Positions 51,086 to 62,322 of a stretch of 64,000 nt of DNA are shown piece by piece (the first letter of the stretch is position 1; each line of letters begins with the position of its first letter). Origin of the DNA: Psilocybe azurescens (taxonomy: Eukaryota; Basidiomycota; Agaricomycetes; Agaricales; Agrocybaceae). The stretch spans positions 1,156,813 to 1,220,812 of the forward strand of contig JAJIRX010000533.1 of NCBI GenBank assembly GCA_023853785.1, written 5' to 3'. The position numbers were made by a program, and so were the translations under genes. The notes under the pieces were generated by a model. It saw nothing but the letters and a program-made list of their open reading frames with translations. It was not told where the DNA came from and did not search any database.

Positions 51086-52270
51086 TTAAGGCCGGGGAAG
51101 TTTAAGATATTCGTCCCGGATTGCCTTCCAGGATAGGCGCGGTAAATCAAAACCCTCGAGGAGTCTGCCATACGTTGTTCGTCCGAGACGCGCAATTGGT
51201 CGTAATTTTGCAGGATCGACGGTAATGCCGTCCTCGTTGAGAACCGCTTCTCGGACATGCATCTTCTTGATCAGCCCCAGAATAACTGTTACTGTGTGCT
51301 CCACTGAACCGGGGAGACCAATGTCCTGGAAATTGTATAACTGCAATGAGGTTAAAATTCCTGCCGGCTAGGGCTGATAAGTACATGACAAACCTCGCAT
51401 TCCATGCCTACAGCGCTTTCTCGGACGAATGGTGGCTTTACAGTGGTCTACAAGAAGTCTTCAATCAAAGTCCTCCAAAGAGTAAGAACCTTACACTGTC
51501 CTCCTTGGTTAGGCCACTGATAAGCCATTCATTGGTATTGGCAGGGGATTCTACGGAGGTAGAATTTGCAGCCTCTGCGAAAGCCTCACTAATTATGCTT
51601 ATAGTAAACTCCCTTGTGGCCAGAATGTTATTTCGTGTGTCCTTCGGTCTACGGGGCGATAGACTGAAAGATAAGCTAACCAACGGCGGGTTATGCGATA
51701 CCTAATATAGCAGAAGGCATCGTGTTGTAGATTTTATGCTATACAATAAGCATGATTCATACCATAGAGAAATAGCTGCATTGTTGCGTTGTATGATTTA
51801 GTTATCACTGTTTTGATTCAAGCACAAGAACTCGACGACTCAACCTGAACGGTGCAAGGTTTGGTACACCATCCTCAGACAATGTGGACACCAAAGCGAT
51901 AGGACGAGGGATAATGGCAGATGTCAGAATCCGATAAGAGTCCCTTTCTTAGAGATGAGAGCACCATTAAGAAGATAACATTCGGAACCCCATACCTCCT
52001 GCCTTCCGAGTCTGCCAGTGATTTCGTGAAGTCCCATGATTTCCTCTTGGAGTCGAGTATTTCTTTTTGCCAAAGTTCACTATTGTGTGATAGTCCATCT
52101 CCGAGGCACCAAGTTGGCGCCGATGGCGAAGCAAGTTTGAATGTGGATTGAAAGTCGAAAGGTCTCCCTGTGGAATTGAGACGCGACCATTCCAATTGAC
52201 CTTGGCGAGCAAATCCTGGGCGCGTGACCGCGTTTGGAGCATGCAACTTCAACTTGAACCTGCACGACAT
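51086..52270 (-). CDS. Flavin reductase-like (FMN-binding split-barrel) flavoprotein
   Basis: Exons: probable N-terminal exon about 51989/51996-52270, then 51845-51947, 51763-51775 (13 nt), 51495-51701, 51394-51447, 51086-51340. Related fungal proteins bind FMN and are annotated as flavoprotein oxygenases or flavin reductases. Seen: FKLASPSAP...W near the start, TSAIIPRPIALVSTLSEDG, NLAPFSYFSMVSHNPPLVS (joined through the 13-nt exon), RPKDTRNNILATREFTI, PPFVRESAVGMECELYNFQ, VDPAKLRPIARLGRTTYGRL. Everything from 51947 down is in phase. The join to the N-terminal exon is one base out with any GT donor I can find, so the start is provisional. This exon overlaps another possible gene in a different frame. 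Confidence 0.78.
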
Positions 52271-52762
52271 CAATCACAAAATCGTTCAAATGGGTTCGAC
52301 AAAGAGGACAGAAAACAAGATTTTCGGAAACTGTTTCTCTGGAGTCTTTAAGCTTTGGCACAAGTGGACATGTGGGAATGCACTTGGTCCGTTGTGTCAC
52401 GTTTATTGGGGAGCTTGCTCCCCTCTACTGCCGATGCCAAAATGTCTAAGCCCACGTGATCCGCTGGCTTTTTGATGGTCACCCCGTGAGAACTTTGAAG
52501 GCGGTGAGCGGCGAGCACAGCTCATCATTAGAGCATGCCAGGCACTGGCATAGCGAAGCGTTCTTTGAACCATACACCAGTGCTTATAGTTGATAATGCT
52601 CAAGACGGACTCACCAAGGACTAACTCGATCTCACGATGGATGGCTGTCACCTCAAAGTTCTGCATCTTGTTTAAATATCTCATTCACTTTGACTGCAAT
52701 TGGCGGATAAGTTCACGGAGTTGCAACACCAAGTCTTTCAAGACTCTGGTCGCACTTAACAT
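51924..52762 (-). CDS. Possible coiled-coil/zinc-finger protein overlapping the flavoprotein 5' end
   Basis: Three kinds of coding-like sequence lie on this strand: a Met-initiated coiled coil (VLKDLVLQLRELIRQLQSK, then VTAIHREIELVL), a Cys-rich segment (KCIPTCPLV followed by NLVFCPLCRTHLNDFVIDVV), and a second coiled coil (KRNTRLQEEIMGLHEITGRL ending KKGTLIGF). They connect only through several one-base shifts and introns I cannot define exactly. The last part overlaps the provisional first exon of the flavoprotein in another frame, so at most one of the two interpretations is right for 51989-52270. I do not recognise the family. Confidence 0.35.
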
Positions 52763-52967
52763 GTTTCCTTTGTCATCCAAATCTCATTTTGATGTCATAT
52801 ACCGATGTGTGTAGAAGTTCGCAAATTGGGATGGTCTTCCATTAATAAGCTTCCCAGAACGAATCCACCGATATCATCAGTAAGCACTAGCTGCCTATAT
52901 AATCTTCTGTGTTTTCTTCTCTTTTCTCATGTCCGTTGTCTCTCTTTTTCACTTCCCATCTAATCGG

Positions 52968-54515
52968 ATGTCAAGCCTCGATCCAACTGTCTCCAATTCA
53001 TCTCCTCTGTCTGGTTTCTATAGCTGGACAGACACCCTCAAGGGCGTGTATTATGGCCCTGGTTCTGTTAAGACAGCACTTCCAAAGCTATTAAATACGT
53101 TAGGCGTTAAGAAAGCCTTGATTGTCACTGGAAAAAGTCTGTACCACAAGGCGAGTGCCGAAGGGCCTTTTCATTTGATGCAAGTTACTGAAAAGGAAGC
53201 GCAGACTGATGTCGTTAAGAAAGTAGAAGCTATTTTAGAAGAACTCGATGCATGGGGTGGAACTTTCTATGAAATCGGCGAACATAGCCCAATTGCTGGA
53301 ATTCGGAATGGAATTCGGCAATACAATCGAACGGGATGCGACTGCATTGTCGCTGTTGGTGGGGCTCGCCAGTGGATGCATCCAAAGCGATTTTGTATAA
53401 CATCCAATTGGAGGTTGGCGGGAAAACTCCTCCTCAAATCGCAATCCCGACGACCTTGAGTGCCGCAGAGTATAGTGTGGGGTGATATTTCTCAGTACCG
53501 ATGCCGTTGATCGCTAATTCGCTCACAGATTGGGGCTGGGTACACCGATGACGAGGGTCATAAGGTTGCGGTGTCTTCCCAAGAGCTAGCCCCCGCTGGC
53601 ATTATCCTAGACGCAGAACTAACTTTAGCAACTCCAGAAAGACTCTGGTAAGTTTTATGTCCATGTTCATAACATGTCAAGCTAATCTTCAAATTAAAAG
53701 GTTGTCTACGGGTATAAGGGCTCTAGATCATACCGTTGGTCAGTTTGTGGTCGAAGCAAATTGTGCGACTATTCTTGATATCGATCTTCTATCAGAAAAT
53801 CTCTACAGGCCACTGGTATCGCATCCTGTCAAAGTTCTGTGTTATGCTGCCATGGCAGACTTGGTTAAATATCTTCCATTATCGAAAGCCAACCCACATA
53901 CAGTAGACATCCGGCAGAGGCTTCAAATAGCCTCGTGGATGAGCCTATGGCCAATGAAATTAGAGCAGTATAGGTGAGTGATAGGCATGCAACTATGCTT
54001 CCAATGTTTATTCATATGTGGTTATGATTGCAGCGCTCTCGGTCTGTCGCATGCCCTTGGTCACAAGCTCGGGGCACGGTATAGCATTCCTCACGGAATA
54101 ACTTCTGTCAGTCGATTCTATTAAGAAGCTTCACTGCGATGCTCATGTACAGGTGTGATATAGTGTCTTACACTTTCGCCAACCGTGTCGTTAAAATCCG
54201 AGATCGCCTCTGAAGACGACAAGAAAGCATTGGCTGATGCACTCTTTTATCTTCGCGAACCTTCTACTGGGTCTGTAGAGGGAGACGTGCGTCGTCTGTC
54301 AACCGTGATCAACGAGTGCGTAAAAGTCGTCGTTCTCTGATTATGTTGCATCTAACGTGTGTATCAGTCTTGTGACCGAGCTCGGTCTGAAGTCAAGCCT
54401 CTCAGAATACAAAGTGCCGAAAGAGGATTTGCCTTCCATTGCCGCTCAGGCTTTAGGGAGACAGGAAGATCCTGATCAGGCCAGGGTTGTGAAATTACTT
54501 GAAGGACTGTATTAG
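52968..54515 (+). CDS. Iron-containing alcohol dehydrogenase / maleylacetate reductase
   Basis: Exons 52968-53476, 53529-53647, 53701-53973, 54034-54106, 54164-54315 and 54368-54515, about 424 aa. Group III alcohol dehydrogenases reduce or oxidise alcohols or maleylacetate with NAD(P)H and Fe2+. Seen: YYGPGSVKTALPKLL, IVTGKSLY, the nucleotide motif DCIVAVGGG-SPVDASKA, IPTTLSAAEYS, TLATPERLWLSTGIRALDH, and SALGLSHALGHKLGARYSIPHGITSC with the metal-ligand His residues (LSHALGH and IPHG). The G4 run at 53361-53364 needs one more G, which restores GGGS and gives 425 codons. ATG 52929 is an in-frame alternative start. The gene ends 54 bp before the repeat array. Confidence 0.9.
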
Positions 54516-56119
54516 TATGGACACTGTATCCAGTACTTATAAGACTTAAGTAACTGCTGCCGATTGCTATCTATAATATAAGAGAAGGTTTTTCTAAAAA
54601 GGAAGTACAATGACTAAGGATTTCAGAAAAGGAAATTTCAAATTACTTAATCATGACAAAGCACACAGCTGTGTTTTGGGGCCCGCAACGGACCCTTTTG
54701 AAATAAACAACCAGTGGGTGATGGCAAACAATGAATTTGGTGCCACACAGCCTAAAGAAACATTCTGTGCCTAAATAATACACCCTCAGTATATCTTCTA
54801 TTAGCTATATCAGCTGTATTGACACAGCTTTGAGTGGCTTTGGGAACAAATAAATATGTACACTCTTGCATGCACAGTGCACCAAGAGCAAGTGGGTCAA
54901 TAAATCTGTGTTAAAGACTATTTGAATGGGATATTTCTGTCTGTAGATATTGTGGTTGTTTGACACCTTTTAATGGAGACTATGTATTTTATAAATGAGT
55001 AGAAAGGCTGAAATAAATACCACTGAATAAATATTAAAACAGGAGGTATTGTGGACAGTGAACATGTTGGTATGGAATGAAGTATGGTTGGAACTATTTA
55101 AATAAAATAAAGGTGTAGATAGGAAGATAACACTGGGATACAATTTTGCAATTGAAAATAGATGGTATCCAGTGCTGTACAGGTGATAAAACTATGTTTT
55201 TGAGAAAGAAGCTCCAATATGCTTTACTCATGTAAAAATAAATACACTGTTAACTATTGGGTGTAAGAATTGACTTTTAAATGTTATTCTGCTATAAGCT
55301 GTAGATTGATGTGACTAATTTGCAGCATGAATGTAGTGGGATTCAGGGGCAGCTATTTTGATTATGAAGAGAAAAAGTGTAAGCTATGGATTTTAAAATA
55401 GCAGTGTTGCAGATGCTGTGGATATCAAAACATTGTTGGATAGTCAAAAATAGTCAAGTAATGTATAAAATATAGGGTATCAGAGACAATGATTGATGAA
55501 TCCTTGAGAGTGGGTGGGGTGGTGGAGTGGTGGAGGTGGGAGTGGATCAATAGGTATGAACTGCAGTTGGTAGCAAGAATGAGTTGAATGTTGGAACCAT
55601 TGTTTAAATAGTATTGATAACATAGATAATGTAAGCTATGAAATTTAAAATAGCACAGTGCTGCAGGTGCTGTGCATATCAGGCTATTGCTGGATAGTCA
55701 ATGGGTGGTGGAGTATTGTATAAGATATAGAGTAGCAGAGGCAATGATTGATGAATGTTTGGCAGTGGAATGGGCAGAGGTGTAAATTTAAAAGAGCATG
55801 GTGGAGAAGATACCATGAAATGATTGCAGCAAGTGTGATATAGTTCCAAATATTAGTTGATTTTTGTTGAATATTTGCAAAACAATGAAATATTTAAATG
55901 TGGATGGTGCTGTAGATGATGTGTATAAAATGTTTGTATATTTGTGAACTGTTATTGATTATGAATTGGACTATAGAGCTATAGTTCCAGCAAGCTGTTA
56001 GGCTGGCTGTGAAGCAGAGGAGAGAGAGATGAGTGGATCTCAGATCCTCTGATGTGTTATATGAGTGATGAATATTATTTATTTTTTAAATGAGGGAGTG
56101 CAAAACACTGACAAACAGG

Positions 56120-56144
56120 GGGAGATGAGCGCAGCTCATCTCCC
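56120..56144. repeat. Perfect hairpin, 11-bp stem, GCA loop (unit 1)
   Basis: Stem GGAGATGAGC with its exact complement around the triloop GCA. The apex GCGCAGC is of the very stable C(GNA)G DNA mini-hairpin type. Confidence 0.85.
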
Positions 56145-56215
56145 AATGAATTATATGAATAAACAATATTATTTATTTTTCAATAAGATGGTGCAAATCA
56201 CTGACAAATAAGGGA

Positions 56216-56240
56216 GGGGGATGAGCACAGCTCATCTCCC
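56216..56240. repeat. Hairpin with ACA loop (unit 1)
   Basis: GATGAGC-ACA-GCTCATC core extended by G/C-rich arms with one G-T pair. Confidence 0.75.
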
Positions 56241-57956
56241 CCAATGTGTTATATACATAGATAACCAATATTATTTACTTTTCAATGAGGAGGCGCAAGG
56301 CGCCCGACAAAGCGGGGGTCTGGGGGCGCAGCCCCATGAAGCTGTTGACCCTGCCGTGAAGCACAGGGGGTGAGCGGCGAATCCCCCGACGTAGCGGCGG
56401 GTCATAAAGCTCGTCTATAATATAAGAGACGGTTTTTCTAAAAAGGAAGTACAATGACTAAGGATTTCAGAAAAGGAAACTTCAAATTACTTAATCATGA
56501 CAAAGCACACAGCTGTGTTTTGGGGCCCACAACAGGGCCTTTTGAAATAAACAACCAGTGGGTGATGGCAAACAATGAATTTGGTCCCACAGAGCCTAAA
56601 GAAACATTCTGTGCCTAAATAATACACCCTCAATATATCTTCTATTAGCTATATCAGCTGTATTGACACAGCTTTGAGTGGCTTTGGGAACAAATAAATA
56701 TGTACACTCTTGCATGCACAGTGCACCAGGAGCAAGTGGGTCAATAAATTTGTGTTTAAGGCTATTTGAATGGAACATTTCTGTCTGCAGATATTGTGGT
56801 TGTTTGACACCTTTTAATGGAGACTATGTATTGTATAAATGAGTAGAAAGGCTGAAATAAATACCACTGAATAAATATTGAAACAGGGGTATTCTGGACA
56901 GTGGACAAGTTGGTATACATAGAATGAAATATAGTTGGAACTGTTTAAATAAAGATGTAGATAGGAAGATAACACTGAGACACAGTTTTGCAATTGGAAA
57001 TAGACAGTTTCCAGTGCTGTACAGGTGATAAAACTATGTTTTTGAGAATGAAGCTCCAATATGCTTTACTCATGTAAAAATAAATACACTGTTAACTATT
57101 GGGTGTAAGAATTGACTTTTAAATGTTATTCTGCTATAAGCTGTAGATTGGTGTGACTAATTTGCAGCATGAATGTAGTGGGATTCAGGGGCAGCTATTT
57201 TGATTATGAAGAGAGAAAGTGTAAGCTATGAATTTTAAAATAGCAGTGTTGCACGTGCTGTGGATATCAAAACATTGTTGAATGGTCAACAAATAGTCAA
57301 GTAATGTATAAAATATAGAGTATCAGAGACAATGATTGATGAATCCTTGAGAGTGGGTGGGGTGGTGGAGTGGTGGAGGTGGGAGTAGATCAATAGGTAT
57401 GAACTGCAGTTGGTAGCAAGAATGAGTTGAATGTTGGAACCATTGTTTAAATAGTATTGATAACATAGATAATGTAAGCTATGAAATTTAAAATAGCACA
57501 GTGCTGCAGGTGCTGTGCATATCAGGCTATTGCTGGATAGTCAATGGGTTGTGGAGTATTGTATAAGATATAGAGTAGCAGAGGCAATGATTGATGAATG
57601 TTTGGAAGTGGAAATGGGCAGAGGTGTAAATTTAAAAGAGCATGGTGGAGAATATACTGTGAAATGATTGCAGCAAGTATGATATAGTTCCAAATATTAG
57701 TTGATTTTTGTTGAATATTTGCAAAACAATGAAATATTTAAATGTGGATAGTGCTGTAGATGATGTGTATAAAATGTTTGTATATTTGTGAACTGTTATT
57801 GACTATGAATTTGACTATGAAGCTATAGTTCCAGCAAGCTGTTAGGCTGGCTGTGAAGCAGAGGAGAGAGATGAGTGGATCTCAGATCCTCTGATGTGTT
57901 ATATGAGTGATGAATATTATTTATTTTTTAAATAAGGTGCAAAACACTGACAAACA

Positions 57957-57983
57957 GGGGAGATGAGCGCAGCTCATCTCCCC
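57957..57983. repeat. Perfect hairpin, 12-bp stem, GCA loop (unit 2)
   Basis: GGGGAGATGAGC-GCA-GCTCATCTCCCC, no mismatch. Confidence 0.85.
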
Positions 57984-58052
57984 AATAATATATGAATAAA
58001 CAATATTATTTATTTTTCAATAAGATGGTGCAAATCACTGACAAATAAGGGA

Positions 58053-58077
58053 GGGAGATGAGCTGCGCTCATCTCCC
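58053..58077. repeat. Perfect hairpin with inverted loop TGC (unit 2)
   Basis: Same GATGAGC/GCTCATC stem as its neighbours, 11 bp, but the loop reads TGC, the complement of GCA, as if the palindrome had flipped. Confidence 0.8.
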
Positions 58078-59962
58078 CAATGTGTTATATACATAGATAA
58101 CCAATATTATTTACTTTTCAATGAGGAGAGCAGGGCGCCGACAAGCGAGGGTCTGGGCGCAGCCCCATCTGTTGACCCTGCCGTGAAGCACAGGGGGGGG
58201 TGAGCGGCGAATCCCCGACGCGTAGCGAGCGGTCATAAAGCTCGTCTATAATATAAGAGAGCTCAATGACTAAGCTTTTCTGAAAGAGGAAATATAATGT
58301 TACATAAGTCAAATTACTTAATCATGACAAAGCACACCATTGTGTTTTAGGGACTGTGAGGCGGGGCCTTTTAAAACAAACATCCAGTGGCTGATGACAA
58401 ACAACAAAATGGGTGCCACACAGTCCGAAAAAGGTTCCATGTCTAAATAACACCTCCTCAATGTGCCTATTACCCATTTCCAGTTGTACTGAAGCATTTT
58501 CTGTGGTTTTTGGCTTTGGTGAGCAGATGTTGTGGTTTAGACTATTTAAAACAGAAAACTCAAATGAAAACCACTGAATAAATTTGCAAACAACAGGTAT
58601 GATTGGGGTAGTGAACAAGTTAGTATGGAATGAACTATGGGTTGGTGACAATGTTTTCTGTGAGTGGAACAGGATGTAAATATTTAAATACAGATGTAGA
58701 TAGAAAAATAGAACTGGGACACAGTTTTACAACTGGAAATAGGCAGTCTCCAGTGCTGTACAGGTGATGTTTTTTGGAGGATGAAGCTGCAGTGTGCTTT
58801 ACTCATGTAGTGGGTAAAAATATAGACACAGTTAACTATTATGCATGAGAATTAACATATAAATTTTAATGTACTATGGGCTATAGATTAATGTAATTAA
58901 TTTGCAACACAAATGTAGTGGGATAAGGGGACAGCTATTTTAATTGTGAAGAGTGTAAGCTATAAATTTTAAAATAGTACTGTGCTGTGGGTGCTGTAGA
59001 TAATAGGATAGTTCCAGTTTTGTATATAAGATGCAAGTAAGATTATTTTGTGACAAATAATGTACACAATAATTGTTCAAGAGTGGGCAGGGAATATATT
59101 GTGGAGATGTATACTGACATGGACATGGTGCTGAAGGTGCCATGCTTTGTTGCAATATTCCTGAATGGTTTTCATTAGACTTAGAAAGGGTGGAGAGGTG
59201 AAATATTTATATTATATTTAGTATAGAGGTGTGGAGCACTAACATAGGCACTACCCTGGCTCACTTTATGACTGACATATAGCAGCAGGAGGATTTGTGG
59301 GTGTGTTGGTTCTATTTAAATAAAGATGTGGATGGAAAGATAGTATTGAGACATGATTTTGTAATTGGAAATAAGCAGTGTACAATGCTGTACAGGTGAT
59401 AAAATTATTTATTTGAGGATAAAGCTCCAGTGTGCTTTACACATGAAAAAATGAATATATTATTAAGTATTGGGTGTGAGAATTGAGATTTAAATTTTAA
59501 AGTACTACAGGTTGTATGTAGATTAACGTGATTAATGTTCAGGACTATTTAATTGTGAAAAGAAAGAGTATAAGGTATGAAATTTAAAATAGCACAGTGC
59601 CACAGGTGCTGTGCATATGGGGGATTTGTAAGTAGTCAATGAGTAGTGCAGTATTATATAAGATATAAAGTAGGATGATGATTGATTGGGAGTGGACATG
59701 GACAGGGGTGTGGATATTAAAACAGGCATGGTGGCAAAGGTACTGTGAATTAGTTGGAGTGGGTGTAATATGATTTGAAATTTTAATTTGAGATTGTAGA
59801 AGCAAAGAAATATTTAATAGACACAGAATATACAGTTCTGTATATATATATTTGTGTATTTTTCACTATTATTGACTGTGAGTATATATAATTTGACTAT
59901 GGAGATGCTGTGTGCCTCTATAGTGAGGTGCAAGAGTGCGACTCCAGCAGGCTGTGAAGTAG

Positions 59963-59993
59963 GGGAGGGGGTGAGCGCAGCTCATCCCCTCCC
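59963..59993. repeat. Long hairpin with GCA loop (unit 3)
   Basis: Stem of 14 pairs including one G-T, apex GTGAGC-GCA-GCTCAT. Confidence 0.8.
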
Positions 59994-60018
59994 ACATTAT
60001 ATTAGGAGGTGTGGAACG

Positions 60019-60043
60019 GGGGGATGAGCGCAGCTCATCCCCC
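60019..60043. repeat. Perfect hairpin, 11-bp stem, GCA loop (unit 3)
   Basis: GGGGGATGAGC-GCA-GCTCATCCCCC. A third hairpin with the loop GAA follows at 60096-60120. Confidence 0.85.
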
Positions 60044-60095
60044 AAGAGTGGCCGCTATTATTATTATTTTTATGAGACATGGAGTGTCAATAAAA

Positions 60096-60120
60096 GGGGG
60101 ATGAGCGAAGCTCATTCCCC
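60096..60120. repeat. Hairpin with GAA loop (unit 3)
   Basis: The apex is GCGAAGC. The stem GGGGGATGAGC pairs with GCTCATTCCCC with one G-T pair. The same element recurs in unit 4 (about 62128-62154) and unit 5 (about 63921-63947). Confidence 0.8.
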
Positions 60121-62053
60121 CCAAGTGTATGATAATTGTAATTGGTATTATTTATTTTTCAATGAGGAGGCGCAGGGCGCCCGACAAAGCGAGGGTCTGG
60201 GGGCGCAGCCCCAAGCTGTTGACTCTGCCGTGAAGCACAGGGTGAGCGAGCGAATCCCACGCGTGGCGGCATAAAGCTTGTCTATAATATAAAACACAGC
60301 TGCTTCTCACGTTCTAAAAGAGGGAAGTTAATTTTACCTAAGCATGACCAAGCATTATTAAGCAGACTGCTGTGTTTTGGGGCCGCTGCTGCGGGCCCTT
60401 TGAAACAAACAACCAGAGGCTGATGGCAAATAACAAAATTGGTGCCACACATCCCAAAAAAAGACTCCATGTCTAAATAACACATCCTCAATGTGTCTAT
60501 TAGCCATTTCCAGTGGTATTAAAGCATTTTTCTGCAGTTTTTGGCTTTGGTGAACAGTTGTTGTGGTTGACACCATTTACAAAAATTCAAATGCAAACCA
60601 CTGAATAAATTTGCAAACAATGAATATGATTAGAATTTAGGACAGTGGACAAGTTAGTACAGAATAAGCTAAGGTTGGTGACCATGTTTTGTTTGAGTGG
60701 AACAGGGTGGAACTTTTTAATAAAGATGTAGATAGAAAAATAGCACTGGGACACAATTTTGCAACTGAAAATAGGTGGTCTCCAGTGCTGTACAGGTGAT
60801 AAAATTATTTTGTTGAGAATGAAGCTCCAGTGTACCTTACTCATGTAGTGGGTAAAAATATAGACATATATAGGTAAATATTGTGCATAAGAACTAACAT
60901 GTAAATTGTAATGTACTATGGGCTGTAGATTAATGTGATTAATTTGCAGGACAAATGTAGTGGGATGAGGAGACAGCTATTTTAATTGTGAAGAGTGTAA
61001 GTCATAAAATTTAGAATAGCAGAGTGTTGCAGATGCTGTGGATAGCAGGATAGTTCCAGTTTTGTATAAGATGCAATGTAAAATTCTTTTGTGACAATAA
61101 TATACACAATAATTGTTGAAGAGTGGGCTGGGGATATATTGTGGGAATATATACTGGCATAGGCATGATGCTGAAGATGCCATGCTTTGTTGTGACATTT
61201 TCACATAATTTTCATTAGACTTAGAAAGGGTGGAGGATGAAATGTTTATATTATATGTAGTATGAAAGTGTGCAGTACTAACTTAGCAAGGTGCAAGGGC
61301 ACTGCACTGGCAAGCTTTATGACTGATATATAGCAATAGAGGGATTTGTGAGTGTGTAGATGCTATTTAAATAAAAGATGTGGGCAGAGAGATAACACTG
61401 GGATATGATTTCCTAATTGAAAATAGGCAGTCTACTGTGTTCTACAAGTGGTATTTTTGTTTTTTTTTAGGATAAAGCTCTCATGTGGTTTATACATGTA
61501 AAAATAAACAGACTGTTAAGTATTGTGTGTGAGAATTGGCATTTAAATTTTAATATACTATAGATTGTACGTTGATGTGATTAATTTGCAGGACTATTTT
61601 GATTGTGAAGAGGATGAGTGTAAGGTATGAAATTTAAAGTGGCTCAGTGCTGCAGGTTCTGTGCATATGAGGTGATTTGTGGGTAGTGAATGAGTAGTGC
61701 AGTATTGTATAAGATATAAAGTAGGATGATGATTGATTGGGAGTGGACATTGGCAGGTGTATGGATATTAAAACAGGCATGGTGGCAAAAATACTGTGGG
61801 TTAGTTGGAGTGGGTCTAATATAATTTGAAATTTTGGTTTGAGATTTGCAAAGCAAAGAAATATTTAATGAACAGAGAATGTAGAGTTCTGTGTATATAT
61901 ATTTGTATTTGTTCACTGTTTAGATAAGGCCAGAAATATTGACTGTTATTGACTGTGAGTATATATAATTTGACTATGTAGGTGGTGCTGTGTGTCTCCA
62001 TAGTGGAGTTTAACAATTCCTGCAAGTTGTTGAACTGGCTGTGAAGGAAGGGA

Positions 62054-62072
62054 GGGTGAGCTGTGCTCACCC
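62054..62072. repeat. Hairpin with inverted loop TGT (unit 4)
   Basis: GGGTGAGC-TGT-GCTCACCC; the loop is the complement of ACA found in units 1 and 5. Confidence 0.8.
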
Positions 62073-62291
62073 CCTCCCCTTCATGGAAGACAATTAATGT
62101 ATATTTTTGAGTGAGGAGGTGAAACAAGGGGGGATGAGCGAAGCTCATTCCCCCCTAAAGACATTATGATTGTGATTACTATTATTTATTTATCAATGAG
62201 GAGGCGCGAGGCGCCGACAGCGGGGTCTGGGGGCGCAGCCCCATGAAGCTGTTGACCCTGCCGTGAAGCACAGGGGGTGAGCGGCGAATCC

Positions 62292-62310
62292 CCCGACGCG
62301 TAGCGGCGGG
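62292..62310. repeat. Candidate 3'-terminal hairpin of the element (unit 4)
   Basis: Stem CCCG.CGC / GCG.CGGG with one A-G mismatch and triloop GTA, ending 12 nt before the start of unit 5. Variants occupy the same place in units 1-3. Confidence 0.65.
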
Positions 62311-62322
62311 TCATAAAGCTCG

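Larger units (their letters stand above)
54570..56413 (+). repeat. Array unit 1, 1844 bp
   Basis: The leftmost copy, short subtype. Its 5' end lies directly against unique sequence 54 bp after the dehydrogenase stop codon. It closely matches unit 2 along its whole length. Two related blocks around GTAAGCTATG...TTTAAAATAGCA and a following CTGCAGGTGCTGTG motif (near 55380 and 55632) show an internal duplication. It ends in the GC-rich tail 56289-56413. Confidence 0.8.
56414..58244 (+). repeat. Array unit 2, 1831 bp
   Basis: Short subtype, nearly the same as unit 1 with scattered substitutions and small indels. Its GC tail (from about 58123) is shortened relative to unit 1. One of its hairpins (58053-58077) has the loop TGC, the reverse complement of the usual GCA. 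Confidence 0.8.
58245..60280 (+). repeat. Array unit 3, 2036 bp
   Basis: Long subtype. It contains two diverged half-repeats, one from about 58681 and one from about 59313, 632 bp apart. Both run through TATTTAAATA...GATGT, CTGTACAGGTGAT, AAGCT.CAGTGTGCTTTAC and TTTAAAATAG. It carries three GNA hairpins near its 3' end and ends CTTG rather than CTCG. Confidence 0.8.
60281..62322 (+). repeat. Array unit 4, 2042 bp
   Basis: Long subtype, aligned along its length with unit 3, with the same two half-repeats (from about 60716 and 61372). Its 5' end has diverged after TCTATAATATAA. The 3' hairpin (62292-62310) is the best preserved in the array. Confidence 0.8.
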
